64,000 bases of DNA from Lucifuga dentata (GCA_014773175.1 VXCM01000743.1:123586-187585); one strand, 5' to 3'. Shown: positions 36,402-49,185, counted from the first letter of the stretch. A program made the numbers and translations. Notes: generated from the letters alone by a model not told the origin.

Positions 36402-36598
36402 GCCATCCATCTGTTCTCTACGTCCACTAATCACTTGCAGCATTGCGGAGAACCTGGAGCCTTTAAGTCACTGGGCGAGATGCTGTGTGTACCCTGGACA
36501 GGTCACCAGCTTATTACAGGGCTAGCACACACAACATACAAACTCATTCTTACATTCAAATCTACGAATTTCCAGTTCACCTAACCTGTATGTCTTGT
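36402..36598 (+). mobile_element. Common fish interspersed repeat fragment
   Basis: The run CCATCCATCTG, AACCTGGAGCC, GTACCCTGGACAGGTCACCA, ACAGGGCTAGCACACA and CACCTAACCTGTATGTCTT follows, in order, the widespread fish repeat I know as CCATCCATCTTC..CCTGGAGCC..ACCCTGGACAGGTCGCCAGTC..GGGCTAACACA..CCTAACCTGCATGTCTT. It is degraded and has no coding sequence. Its family (LINE tail or other) is not assigned. Confidence 0.7.
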
Positions 36599-38817
36599 TC
36601 ATGCAATTCAAATTCAATTCCTGAACCATATGAATGAGCTAAAATGCAGACTAGTGTTAACGAAACCTTGAATCATCGATGAAACCTTGACAAACCGATG
36701 AATGTACATTAACATACGTGTTTCTCTACCTAGCAATTAAACTGATTCACATTTTTTCGTTCCAAATTTAAAGTACAAAATGAAGTAACTATTATATCAA
36801 TGCTACCAGATGTATAATATTGAAGCAATAATACACAGTATAATACTTCTGTACAAATCAGCAGGATAAATTTATTCTTCTCTATGGAGCCTCTTCACAC
36901 GATGAGCTGTGCATTTATAAATCTATGGACAGGAAAAAAAATATGGGGCCATATTGATGACTTCCCTGGTGGAGAATGAAAATGTGTTAAAATGGAGGCT
37001 GCAAGCTGACCTTTGAAAGAAAGGCCCTCTAGGAAGGCCTTATGGGTTGCATGTGTTTGGCAAAGGCAGCCACTGAGCTGAAGTGACTTTTCCCTTCAGC
37101 CAGTGAGACGTCCATGCTATCTTCCCTTTCCCACTGCGTGGAAAAGCTGTATTGGCAACAACAGCACAGCAGTATCTTGTCTACACACAGGGTAGGAATC
37201 AACAGGCTTCTGCAGGCTTTTGTCTATCTCTTTGTAACAGAACATATAACTGAGCCTTCAAAAACCTTCAGGTCAGCACAGCATGGTACAGTACAGCTTC
37301 AGTAAAGCCACTGCTGCAACATCTCAGTGTATCCACAGAGGAATGCCTGGCTTGAAATGTGGACATCCTTGGTGCATTTAATTTGTGGCATGCATGACAT
37401 AGGGAAAGACAACAAAGGACAGGATAGAAGTGAACAGAACAGTGCAGAGACAGACAGACACTGTCTTACTATATGATAAGTACAGTATGTTGTATATGAC
37501 CTAAGCAGCGAGGCTGAGAAAGTAACATTGAACTGGAATAACTTCAAATACAAGAGGTTAAGCCACAGAAAGTGTATCTCCTACGGCAGTGAGTGTGCTG
37601 CCGGGAGCTTCAAGCTTATTGCATTCAAACAAAGCAGCTCGGAGACTCTCAGCAAGAAAACCTGTTAATAAACTCAAAGGTTTGCATTTCTAAGCAGCAC
37701 AATAAATGAGCATTTGAAAGATCATTACACCCAAAGAATTATATTAAAATATTCAAATGACTCCGCAACTACGGAGCACATACTGGCATGCCAATTCCAC
37801 TGTGACTGGAGATGTGAAGCAAAATTGAAATTAAAGTGCTTATGTTTGTCAGGAACTAAGAGCGGCTGTGTTCATAATTTTGTTAATCACGACTTAATCA
37901 AACTTTGCTTTGCTGTGCTCATTAAGTTTCATTTATGTTACGATCCAATTGTCATTTGATCAGAATTATTTTTCCTCGGCATCAAAACTTACGTAGCAGA
38001 TTTACTAAAATAATTGAAGGGAAAAATAAATTCTCTTCTAGGCCGATTGAGAAAAATATTTGTTTCATGGTAACAATTTCTTTTTCCTTTCAATTATTTT
38101 ACTTTAATTAAAGGTTATATTTTTGCTAATATTTTGAATAAAAGATCAAGAAGATAAACAATAAAGGCATTTTTTTCACAGCCTATTTTACTTTTATTTA
38201 CCAAAGTTGCCAATATTTGTGGAGGATACTGTCTACTTGACTTGAACTACTCAGCATTCCCTCCTTCCCACATTTTCTACACAAATACATGCTACTGTAC
38301 AATAAATTGATTTTAGGATTCAATACTATAAAAAGCAGATGGTAATGTGTGGGACAAATCATAAATCATCTTTGGTCTGCACCCGAAGACCTTAGCAGCT
38401 ACTTCCGATTTCCCTCCACAGTGTAAACAAAGGTGGCTACAATTGAGGAAGTCCCTATTTTATTAATATTAATGGGGAAAAAAAAAAAAAAAAAAAAAAC
38501 AGGACAAGGCAGCAACAAACATGATACGTGATGCCATTAAATGACTTCCACCATGTTTAATCAGCTAATCCTCATGGGTATCAGTCATTTTTCTGGTTTT
38601 ACTGATGCTCTACTGACATGACAAAAGTTGACATTACTGCCCCACGATCAGAGTTAACGACAAGTTAATAAACTTCCTGCCTAATAATCATACCTATAGT
38701 CTTGGCTTCCAATATGCACCGTACCTCATTGGTTGTGTTGTAAATACAAAACTACAGTTAATGTATCTGCTGACTGCTTGATAAAGTTGAAAGAAAATAA
38801 AGGACAAAGACACTTAC

Positions 38818-39123
38818 TGGCTGCCTGAACGCGGGCCTTACGGCTCACCACCAGCCCAAAAGAGTTCTGGGCCACACACTCATAGTCCCCTTCATCAGAG
38901 GAGCCATCAGACTTGATCTTCTGGAAGTGACCAATCAGGAGTGAGCCATTGATGAAGGTGGTATGGTGCAGGTGCTGAGTTAAGAGTAGACCGTTATGCC
39001 GCCACTGCATTGTAATAGGTGGGATGCCATCCACCTGACAGTGAAGCATGAGAGGCTGCTCCTGTACAGCAATGATGTCACTGGGCTCCAGGGTGAATAA
39101 GAGCTCTGCTTCACAAGTCACAC
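38818..39123 (-). CDS. igdcc3: igdcc3 exon 2: first Ig domain
   Basis: It encodes residues 22-123 plus one base of residue 124, the complete first Ig domain. The domain starts ELLFTLEPSDIIAVQ, which matches my recollection of mammalian IGDCC3 (..LRFVLEPSDVVAI). The disulphide cysteines are Cys50 (LMLHCQVDG) and Cys104 (GDYECVAQNS), with the core tryptophan at Trp62 (MQWRHNG). Asn80-Gly-Ser is a possible N-glycosylation site. The donor is A|GTAAG, phase 1. The acceptor is unusual: CCCTCCAG is preceded directly by an about 43-base TG repeat in the direction of transcription, so there is almost no normal polypyrimidine tract. The open frame continues into that repeat, but that extension is intronic. 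Confidence 0.93.
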
Positions 39124-39126
39124 CTG

Positions 39127-39131
<5 letters not shown>

Positions 39132-39174
<43 letters not shown>
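39132..39174. repeat. (AC)n microsatellite at the igdcc3 exon 2 acceptor
   Basis: The tract of about 21 AC units reads as (TG)n on the transcribed strand. Only CCCTCC separates it from the acceptor AG at 39124-39125. Confidence 0.95.
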
Positions 39175-39179
<5 letters not shown>

Positions 39180-40443
39180 ATGCACACAAGAGGTTTAGTA
39201 TAGTACTTTTGTTACAAATTATCTGGGAAAAATCATTAGTGTAATACATTTTGTGTCAGTGTCTTTCCTTCATTATTTCTTCAATATTTAATGATTGCAT
39301 GCTCCTTTTTCATTTAATAGATTTATACAGATGACACTACAAACAGACAATCAGTATATTACACTTCTGTCTCTGAAGAAACAGAAACAGTCACGAGTCC
39401 ATTTACACAATTTATAGCATTTTCCCACATCTAGCATCTTCAGTTTCTATCATGTATTCTATCCATGTTGCTGTCACTTTTTCATATTTTGTTGTGACTC
39501 AGGGGTCTGACATTTTTTTTTCATTTATAGTGCTAGTGAGGATCATGATACAGATCATAATATATCCATCATACCGTGTAGGCAAACCTGTGATGGTTAA
39601 ACAGAAATGTATTCTATTCAGTAGCTGAGATTTTCTGATTGGTTAGTGAAGATGTATTTGCTGTCTTCTTTCATATCTTATTGTTCTTTCAGGCTTAATA
39701 GTATTCATATCAACTTTCAGACCAACTAAACACACAGTAAGAACCCTCCTTATGTCATGTCACTGATAGTAACTTGTAACATTTCAGCTCATAAATAAAA
39801 AACCTTGACTGAGCTTCAGGCTACAGTCACAAGGGAATTCTTAGTGTATAGACTGAATGCACCCAAAGCATGTGCACTCCTGTACTTATACACACATATC
39901 CATACACAGCCTTATATATGCTACACTCCAGTGGCCAACTTTGTCATTGTGATCACTGTGGGTTACAATCAGCCGCCTGTAGTGAGCAATGTTTACAAGT
40001 GCCTGAAGGAATCGAAATCTGAGGGCAACCACATGAGGTCTCTGAGATTGTATGATACTCCTAGATTACCTGTCATTTTCTACTTCTAGTGTACAGAAAG
40101 TCATGATACTACATAGCTATGCTGTCAATCCATTTGGAGCTCTTGACAACCCATGCTGAAAGCCCTGCACTCATTCTCCCATTACGACACACTATGAGCC
40201 CTGCTGAGCAGCTTTGGGAAGTGTCCTTACTCTGTAATCACCTGCAAGGTCACTCCTCGAAACAGAGATCATGAAAACAGAAAACGTGTAATCCTCCATG
40301 AAATCTCTTTCCACTAGCAGTAATGAAAGTGATATTTTTGTGACTGTGGCCTGTTATAACCTGAAGGCCACTGACAAAGTAAGGTAAAAACAAGATTAAC
40401 AACCAAAGAGTACACCTAGAGGTTAAAAGTGAAAATAACCTTG

Positions 40444-40999
40444 AAAGGACCATACTGACAACCGTGCATGTTTGAGCCTAATACAACTTGCGTACATATT
40501 ACATATTACATATGTATATACAGTATATCTGACAATTTCCTAAACAAAATTGTATTTTAGTTTTTACTGTTATTTTTTCAAATTCCCTAATCTTTCAAAA
40601 TCAAAGATTCAGGTGATACATCCACGTTAAAATTCAATGTTTCACCTTCTGTTTCACCTTCAACACATACGCACGATAGTAGATGGCATAGTCATTTTAA
40701 TTTCTTGGTAAAAGTTGTCTATATTTCTTGGTGGAGAATACTTGTCTTCTGTGCAGCTTCATGTTGGATCAGTTAAATAAAGTTACTTCTGGAAAAAAAA
40801 CAACCCTAATAGACATCTTGTTTGCTGTGATGGATTATGTATCTCAAGTGTGTTTCAAGTCTCTGCAAGTTGATTTTTATTGTGTACTGGAATGAATTGA
40901 AACCAATGGCAGTCTGGAAGGCAGGGAAAAAAATTCTAAAATTTATTGCTAAAGTAATATTGTGTGCTCAAACATGCATGATCGCAGGTATGATCCTTT
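40444..40999. mobile_element. Non-autonomous inverted-repeat element (possible TTAA-type MITE)
   Basis: The first 34 bases and the reverse complement of the last 34 match at 27 positions; both carry the core TGCATGTTTGAGC and start AAAGGA. The right end abuts TTAA (CCTTTAAAT), and the left has TGAA at the same place, so a degenerate TTAA target duplication, as in piggyBac-like elements, is possible. The 556-base element has no coding remnant. Similar end sequences occur singly at 2819 and 5843. Confidence 0.6.
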
Positions 41000-41482
41000 A
41001 AATCAGCACTGGGGAGAAAGTTATAACATTCAAACTATTGCTCATTCTGTGTCCCCTTAGCCTGCTTTTTCTGTTTATTTGTCAGCAGTAGCATGTTTAC
41101 TGGAGGATCTGCTCCTCTCCCACTGACTTGCTGAGTTGAGAGAGAATCACTGATTGAGAAAATGTAACACGCTATTCTCAGCTTTCTCCACAGCAGATCA
41201 TTCACTGAGATTCTTTGCAGTTTGTGTAGACGGGGAGACACAGAGCGCAACAGTTGGTCAATGAGTAAACTCACCACGGCTCTTTGGCCACCCACTTCTC
41301 TCGCTCTCTTTCCACTCAGCCAGAACCTAGCAGCACAGTTAATAGAATACCTGGTCAAGACTAAAGGAAAAAGCTGCAAAAGAAAGGCAAGCGTGTAACT
41401 CTTCTCTCATGGCATTCTATCCTATTCTCTTTTCCTTTCTCACCCCATAAATGAATTATTACTCTGTTACAAATGGTCGTGA

Positions 41483-41858
41483 CAGTAGTGGAAAAGGTAC
41501 TCAGATCCTTTACTTGAGAAAAGGTAACCATAATAGAACAATAATCTAAAAAGTGAACAAGTCTGGCAGCTAAAATTTGCTTTAGTATCAAAAGTAAATG
41601 TACTCACTGGGAAGATCCCCAACATTACAGATAAAGGGCTTTTCACAAAACAGGTTAGGAAAACCTCTAACTTTCCACTTTGGGAAATTTTAATATGACA
41701 TTATGAAACTTTGGAATGAAATAATAATTTAGATTGCTAAATTAGACTGCTCATCCAGAAAATTGCATCTCATCATCTCATCATTTTGATGGATTTTCAT
41801 GCTTTCAGATGAGTTCAGGGTTTTATGCACCTGTACTGGTTTATTAAATTCACCAGCT

Positions 41859-41918
<60 letters not shown>

Positions 41919-42101
41919 TCGATAATGTCTACATGCAGTTTTGTAGTGATACTACATTTAGCATCAAGCTAAATCAGGGAAATGTAGTGGGGGGATGTAT
42001 AAACTAGTACAAAATGGAAATATTCAAATTAATGCAAGTATTGCAGAAATGATTTTAAGTACAGTACTTGAGCAAATATGCTTAGTTAATTTCCACCCCT
42101 G
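41483..42101. mobile_element. Non-autonomous DNA transposon with an internal TTTC microsatellite
   Basis: The left end reads CAGTAGTGGAAA followed by AGGTACTCAGATCCTTTACT; the right end reads AGTACTTGAGCAAATATGCT and finishes TTTCCACCCCTG. The 12-base ends are inverted repeats with two mismatches. This is the same family as 19506-19869. A (TTTC)n tract at 41857-41920 lies inside it and probably expanded after insertion. No transposase remnant is present. Confidence 0.65.
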
Positions 42102-45100
42102 GGTTCAATTATATGCTGCTGTAATGATGCTTTCTCCTTTACAGTAGTGCAATAGGGTCTGTTTTTTCATATTTGTGGTTTCTGATGGCAAAGAGGGGAG
42201 AGCGGGAGAACAATAAATAAAGGATGTAAACAGCCTGACCTGACTTGGTACTATAAAAGAAGAGCTTAGCAGGCTCACTTGGTATCATGTTTCAGCTGCT
42301 GATGGACTAAGCACTACCAGTCTCTGCCCCAGGCCCTGGAATCTGGTGGGAGGGGAACTGGGGGAGCGCAGTGGAGGGGGCCACAGCACAAGGGTCAAAA
42401 AAGAAAACCTCCGGCTTCATCCCTCAAATTCCAGCCAAGGAGCATTCCCCCTTAGGTGCAGACAAGGAATTCACTGATCACATATGGAGTAAGAAAGACA
42501 TTTCCTCTTCCTCTCATCTTTTTCTGTATCCTTTCTTTTTGAGCCCCCTCCTCCTCGTTGTCACTCAGCAAGCACAGTTAGTAAAATGGCCATGGGACCG
42601 TACAGACATCAGTGCTACCACTCGTGAAAAACAAGAGGGTAGTGTTGAAAGTATTTAACCCTTAGTTGACAGGGTGAGCCCACTGCCTGGGCTGCTGCTC
42701 TCTAAATGATGCCGGCCACAGCGCCCCGTTTCCTTTGGTCCAACAAAGATCACGTTTCCACACAGGAAGCTCCCAAAAAAATAAAGAACAGCACAAAGAG
42801 CCTTCAGCCACATAGCCAGTAGGTCACACTTTATGGTGTGATCAAAACATGGATAATGCTCAAAGAAAGAAAAAAAAAAAATGTAATACATACAAAATGC
42901 TTCTAGTCAAATTTAGAAAATGTAAAGTGTTTTACATCTTTGTCTTAATGTGTGAAAACAGGGTGTGCATTGTTGAGTTCCTGTGATATATTGGTGCTTT
43001 TTATAATCACACAAGACATCAGCCAGTGCTACCAAGTCTTGCAGGGTAATAACAGTTCAGTCAATTCTGTTTAAATTAACAAGCCCAATGCATTAGGATG
43101 TTACTGATATGGAGCTTATTAAACAGCTGTATTAGTTGTATGTGGAGTGATACCTTAAAAGTTATTAAGCTTTGACTTTACTAATGGATAAAGCATGTTG
43201 CTTCACAAGAACTGATTGGCTGATGCAGTTCTGAGGGTTTGTATACAGGTACATTAAGCATCAGTGTGGAAAAGAATATGTCAGGGAGAGTCAGCTTGAG
43301 AAAGGCATTACATCATAACCAGAGTCCAATAAGAAAATAAGGTCAAGGAGACAAAAGCAAAAGGATATGCACTTTGTCTGGTTTCGACTAAGCTCACCTG
43401 TTAATGCTGTGCATTCAGAGAGCGCAGAGAAGAGGAGAGCACAGCTTAAGAAACTAACGACCAGAACATGCCCATCCAGAGAAACACATACAGGAATCTA
43501 TACATGAATGAATTTGCATGGTTCGATAAGAAGACAGACATGCACATCTGGACCACACACTTCACACATCTTATGATATCTTAAGAGGAAAGAGACACTG
43601 GCAATGTAGGATTACCTCTGGGTGAGAGTGGAGACAACTGCTATCTAAACGTGGCTCACGCTGTGGCTTACTATTGACAGATAAGTGTGGCTGGCACAAA
43701 GGTTTACTGCTCCAACAGTAAAGGGAGGATCACATGCACCGTGATACACATGTGGTTAGCAGACAGAATTACCACTGACAGAGCTCAGAAAGCTTATGGC
43801 ACACCACAAGCTTCTTACAGAAAACAACATATGGCTGTCATCGGCTCCTGACACAACTACCACATCATACATATGAAAACACCATATGCATTTACACAAA
43901 ATCCAGTCAAAGAAATTGTATTGAGCTGCTTTCTACCGCTGCTTAATAATTATTGCTTATTTCGTACATATAAGTGTTTTATTTCCACAGTCATCCATCT
44001 TTTTCTCCCCACTCAGCACACATCTGCAGCTTTCCCTCTGCAGTTTAAGGGAAATTAATGTCCTCCTTGAGTGCATCACAGCACTCTATGTTTGAGTCAC
44101 AGCTGATGCTGCACTGTGTATCACTGTGAATTCAAAAGGTCCTTTCAAAAAAGTTGACAGTCATTTTCATTGCTAAATTTGTTGCTTTATCTCCCTATCT
44201 ACCCTCTTGGGATCCATCTGTCATATTTCCTTATCTGTATATTTTGTTTAGTAATAAAATAACATTGAATGTGCTATGACAGACTGCTGTACCCATAAGT
44301 TAGACTTGCTAAAAGTGTGGAGTGATGCATTTTCATTGGATGAAGATTATGCATTTGTCTTAACTACATCGAACTCCAATTATCTGCTGTTCCCACTAAG
44401 GAGAAAAAGATGGGTGAGTATGAAAAATAAACCTACCTTTGTAACATCAGAGTATTAAATATGGATAGATGTCAAAAATTACTTTTAATGTGGCCGCCGC
44501 CTGCACAACAAAATGTCCTATCTGTCATCTGGAAATATTTATTCTAGCAGAAAGACTACACATGCAGCTGACTCTTTATTCCCTCCTGTAGGACTCTGCT
44601 TGGTAAATAATCCACACACGCATATTTATACCAACTTAATACTCATGATAGGTCAAATACAGCCCAAAGACTGCTGGGAAATACTTCACGTGCTGTCATG
44701 ATAGTAGATGTAGAGCAGCTGTTTCACAATTCACTTTTCTGAAACAACTTTCCTAAATTTCAACACCAAACAGTCAACATCTGTTCTCTCTCTCACAAAA
44801 CTATTCACTTGTGCTCGCTTTGTAATTGCGATAAACCAATTACAAAGTAGGATTTTTGGATTAAAACACTGAATGGGATCTTAAGAGACATTTTACCAAA
44901 CCTGATCAAAACAAACAGCAGATTAATTAAATCCAGATTAATAATTTCTACAAATTATTTTCTTTTTTTCTGATTTAATAGCATTGGTACTGTCCTTCCA
45001 GACTCTGTCTAATCAATAAATCTATAGGAGGATGTGACTGCAAATGATATCTTCAAAATACATATTGTATGTACAGTACAATCATAATTACATTTGTGGA

Positions 45101-45677
45101 TGTGTTCTGTTTTGGTTGAAGTTTGAAAGACACATGTTTGAAAGACATGCTAATTTAGTCACATTATTCTAATATAAGCTTCCTGGTGGGTACAGTTTTT
45201 ATTCACATTACTAACAGGTAGGAGCAACAGACATACAATAAACACAACAAACTTTTGTTGTGGATTTCCTACAACTGTCTGAGAGAAAATCTAAAATAAA
45301 ATCTTCTAAATGATTATCTGCATTCTGACTCTGAGTTTAAGTACTAACATTGATACTCTCCTTGCTGCTGTGGCTTCACTTTTATCAGCTCTGCTTAAAA
45401 TGCCATCAAAAGTGCTTTAATCTAAACTGAATCTAATCTCTGAGACACACAAGCACTTGAAAGACTAGATTTTTACAGTGATATGAGGATTGGAATTACA
45501 GTACATCCAACACAGAGACATTTTTTTGAAGTTTTTGTTCCCGATCCTCTCACTGAAAATATTATGGACCACTGTGTACTACCCTCTTTGATTCCATTGG
45601 GAGCCTTTGTGGGTCCATGTGTGGTATTCTTTGCAAATACTCAATACTCTGCTTCTTTTGAATTAAGGGGCCTCACA

Positions 45678-45705
45678 TAGAGAGAGAGAGAGGGGGAGGG
45701 AGAGA

Positions 45706-45751
<46 letters not shown>
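45678..45751. repeat. (GA)n microsatellite
   Basis: An interrupted GA tract of about 70 bases in igdcc3 intron 1. Confidence 0.93.
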
Positions 45752-45755
<4 letters not shown>

Positions 45756-46742
45756 CTATCACAGCAAACAAAGGGAGGAAAGAAAATTTGAAAAGGAGGA
45801 GAGGGACAGTCTTGACATTTAATCTGTACAAATATTCTTCCCAGCAGGCAATAACCACAGTCTTTTATCCATTCTCAGAGCAATAACCACTGTCATTTTC
45901 ACCAGCCACAGGATGGTGTGCTGTGAAGACTGACCAGCCAACAACTCCACCTACTTTTAAAGTTGACTGATATTAAATTGAATTCAATTTGCCCTTAATG
46001 GCTCTAAACAAATCATCAGAAGTTCATATAAAGAATTAGGCAAAACATCACATGCTGATCACTTTTAAAGAGATAAAAGTAACTGGGAATTGCTATTTAA
46101 TAGCCAACTATACGCCTGTACACATTACAGTATCTGAATCCAGTTTTATCTTCATCTAAATTCCTCATTGTACAGAATTTGGATTATTGAGGTTTAGCTC
46201 ATTGTGTGATTAATTATAACAATTTTAATTCTGATGCGCAAACAGTCAAGGGGAGGACAAATATTAAGAAAACCAGAAAACACTCAGCATCCAGTCTGCT
46301 CTTCAGATGCTTAATCTTTTTTTCTTTTTTTTTTTATCTATAGAAAATCGCAAAAGTTCCAGTGCTCTATTAGTTTGCTGTCAAGTAAACATTTTTTTTC
46401 ACTCTTCTCATATTCATATAAAAAATAAACAGCGTTATAGAAACTCGCTGACTACACGTGGCTCCTGTGTACTATTACCATGGGGTATCTAAAAACTGAA
46501 AAGCCAGTCTGCAGCTAAACACAGACGTGTGAAGTGCTGCAGAAACAATATAGTTAGTCTGCTGTTTCTGCAGACTGCTGACAATAAAACTTTTAACACA
46601 ATAACACAGACTATATATCTGAATCTCAACTCTAACATAAACAAATTACACATTGCACATGGCTCCTCCACTCTTACTGATGATAGTAATAGTCACCGGA
46701 GAGAAGCCAAGTTTAGGGTTAGTGGTCAGTATCGCACTTATA

Positions 46743-46808
<66 letters not shown>
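46743..46808. repeat. (GT)n microsatellite next to igdcc3 exon 1
   Basis: About 32 GT units lie roughly 95 bases into igdcc3 intron 1; the plus-strand GT reads as CA on the transcribed strand. Confidence 0.95.
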
Positions 46809-46809
<1 letters not shown>

Positions 46810-46904
46810 CATGCACCAGCTCCGGAGAGCAGCACATTCACAGTATTTATCCTCTAAAAAGCTCTTAGAGCCGGCAGAAGCAGCCGTTAAGATAGCGCAC
46901 TTAC

Positions 46905-46968
46905 CGATTAAAGCATTTAGGAGTATTCCCAAAAAGCACGGAAGAAGGCGATGCCTTGTGGTTGCCAT
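46905..46968 (-). CDS. igdcc3: igdcc3 exon 1: start codon and signal peptide
   Basis: This exon encodes the first 21 residues plus one base. The product begins MATTRHRLLP, followed by the hydrophobic stretch CFLGILLNALI, typical of a secretory signal peptide. The exon ends in G followed by GTAAG, a strong donor, in phase 1. That phase matches the acceptor of exon 2 (G|GT gives Gly22), and the joined protein reads ALIGVTCEAELLF, placing the mature N-terminus where vertebrate IGDCC3 has it; cleavage probably falls near Ala27. ATG 46968 is the first in-frame Met; its -3 base is T, so the Kozak context is weak, with G at +4. The assignment rests on phase and signal-peptide character; the sequence alone does not prove the transcript start. 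A (GT)n tract begins about 95 bases inside the following intron. Confidence 0.82.
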
Positions 46969-47191
46969 TCAAACACTCTGAAAATAGTCCAACACTTGCA
47001 GGAAATAACGTGAGATGATTAGAAAAGGGAGAAAACACATAAAAACATCCAGTTTCAGATATTACATGTTCCGACCTACAGAGCTACAGTTTAGAGGCTC
47101 TTTGGACTCGAACACGCTTTCGCCATTTTTAACATCTATCAGCAATCTGTCAGCATCCCGCTCTCTCCTCAGTGTATCCCAAAGACTACTG

Positions 47192-47231
<40 letters not shown>
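47192..47231. repeat. (CT)n tract upstream of igdcc3
   Basis: Twenty CT units about 225 bases upstream of the igdcc3 start codon, reading GA on the gene's strand; GAGA-type tracts are frequent near animal promoters. Confidence 0.93.
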
Positions 47232-47234
<3 letters not shown>

Positions 47235-47307
47235 TTATTCGCTGCTCTTTGGGAACAAAAGAGACTGACTGCCTCACTCCCCAGGCATGAGAAACCTGCC
47301 TGATTTC

Positions 47308-47310
<3 letters not shown>

Positions 47311-47352
<42 letters not shown>
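47311..47352. repeat. (ATA)n microsatellite
   Basis: About 14 trinucleotide units upstream of igdcc3. Confidence 0.93.
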
Positions 47353-48584
47353 TTGGTCACATTCAGGCTAACTAAACACATGATTCATTTATAATATCCC
47401 TCGCTCCTGAACATGTGCAGTAGATGGTGCAGGCTTTTTCTACAACTTAAAATGATCTTTTGTCATTGGTGGCACATCCCAAATCACTAAAACTATATAT
47501 TATTATTATATAATAATAAAAATATATATTTTGAACAATTTTTAAAAAATCAAAGAAGGATGAATGATGCAGTTTGGACAAACTTATACTGGTCATAACA
47601 TCCTTTTGTCCTTATACTGAACATACAGACGTTAAAGTGACCGCATCATGAGTGAATAAATTTATATAGAACAGAACATAAGAGCAGTAACGACAGGGTT
47701 GTGATGTTCTGTGTAGTGGATGTGTTATTTAAAGCTAACTGTTCACCTTTAAATCAAACTGACATGATAAATAAACAAGGGAGACCTCTGGTCGCTCACT
47801 CAATCAAGACAAAGAAGGTTGCTGTTGATTAGGTGTACTCTACTGCCCCCTTTATGGAGCTTTTGTGTACTCAAGATTTTTTTTTTTTTTTTAATTCAAT
47901 ATTGATAGGTTAACATAGGTTAGTGGGTTTAGGTTAGTCCACCACAATATTTGTGAGGAAACTAACCTAAACTCATATTGCCTATAAACTTTTAATGGAG
48001 TCCTCAAACTAGGCAGCCTGCTGTATTTTAAGCCCAAAACCAAATAAATAAAATTTAAATTATAGTAGCCTATGTGATCCATTTTAAATCCAAAATATAT
48101 GAAAATACAAATGTTTACTGCTGTCAAACTCATCTCCTTATATTGTTATTGTAGTGAACCCGAATTACATCCCGTCAGTGGTTAAAACCAATTACAGCAT
48201 GGATATCTCAACACTCCACATTTCTTAAGAAAGCACTCCAGCACTCAAAATATTCTAAATAAAAGCAGATCTATTACTCATCCAGATAATACTGCTTTAG
48301 ATTAGAGTCTAAACTCTCATGAAACTAAACAATGGTTCATGCCTTTGTGTATGATAATATCAGGAAGCATCACTTTCTGCAAATGCCATGCTAATTATCT
48401 CTCTAATGTGTTCCTGGCAGGAAACAAAACAATTAAAAATGCAAATATCACTTGTAACCTCAGAAGCTGCAGTGGAAATGGACCTTAATTATACCTGATG
48501 ACAAGTAGCACCAAATACTGGAAATGAATTAGCTGGTGTTGAGAAGTAGTGGATGAAATTAACTGGACATGTGTATCAAGAAAG

Positions 48585-48659
48585 TAATACTCTTCAAGGG
48601 ATGACTTTCAACTCATAGCTGTGATTTATGAGTTGAAAATAATCCCTTGAAGAGTATTA
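48585..48659. repeat. Near-perfect 33-bp inverted repeat with 9-base loop
   Basis: The arms 48585-48617 and 48627-48659 start TAATACTCTTCAAGGGAT and pair with two mismatches around the loop GCTGTGATT. It lies between igdcc3 and ano5. It could be a foldback MITE, or the hairpin could be transcribed; the sequence does not decide. Confidence 0.8.
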
Positions 48660-49118
48660 GTCTTTGCATTGACTGAAACTGTTGAATGTGTCAATAAAAC
48701 ATTTGTGAAAAGAAAAAAAATGGTCACAATTACACATTTTAGTAAGAAAACAATAGGTGACAAAAATCACAACAGATTTATGCCACAATATAGCTACAGT
48801 AAAATGCCAGCAGTTCAGATCAGTGAAGCTGGAAAACAAACAAAAAGTTTGACATTTATGATCTGGGTGGGCTTCCATAGAATCCTTAAGATAGCTTAAA
48901 TAGCAACTGTAAATGGTGCCCAGTGATTTTGGCTGAAGATAACGGGCACCAATTAAGGCCATTGTTTGCAGAGGTGTTTTTCATCTGCTGAACAGGCATA
49001 TCATACCAGAAAGGTCAGCCATCCCATTAGCCCTAGCAATTGATACAATGTGGTTTCTAAGCTGCTGAGCAGTCCCACAGCTGTGCCAATGTAGTAACAC
49101 TGAAGATGCTAATGATGC

Positions 49119-49154
49119 TCTTTAGTGATATTGTGGGTAAAATCTAAACCTGTG

Positions 49155-49185
<31 letters not shown>

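Larger units (their letters stand above)
39124..46904 (-). other. igdcc3: igdcc3 intron 1 (7.8 kb)
   Basis: It contains two inverted-repeat elements (40444-40999 and 41483-42101), GA and GT microsatellites (45678-45751, 46743-46808) and a short inverted repeat at 44818-44847. No coding exon is recognisable. Confidence 0.75.

Noticed and set aside
46529..46981. 150-residue plus-strand frame including a valine/cysteine repeat
   Set aside because: It is an open frame through the GT microsatellite, antisense to igdcc3 exon 1.
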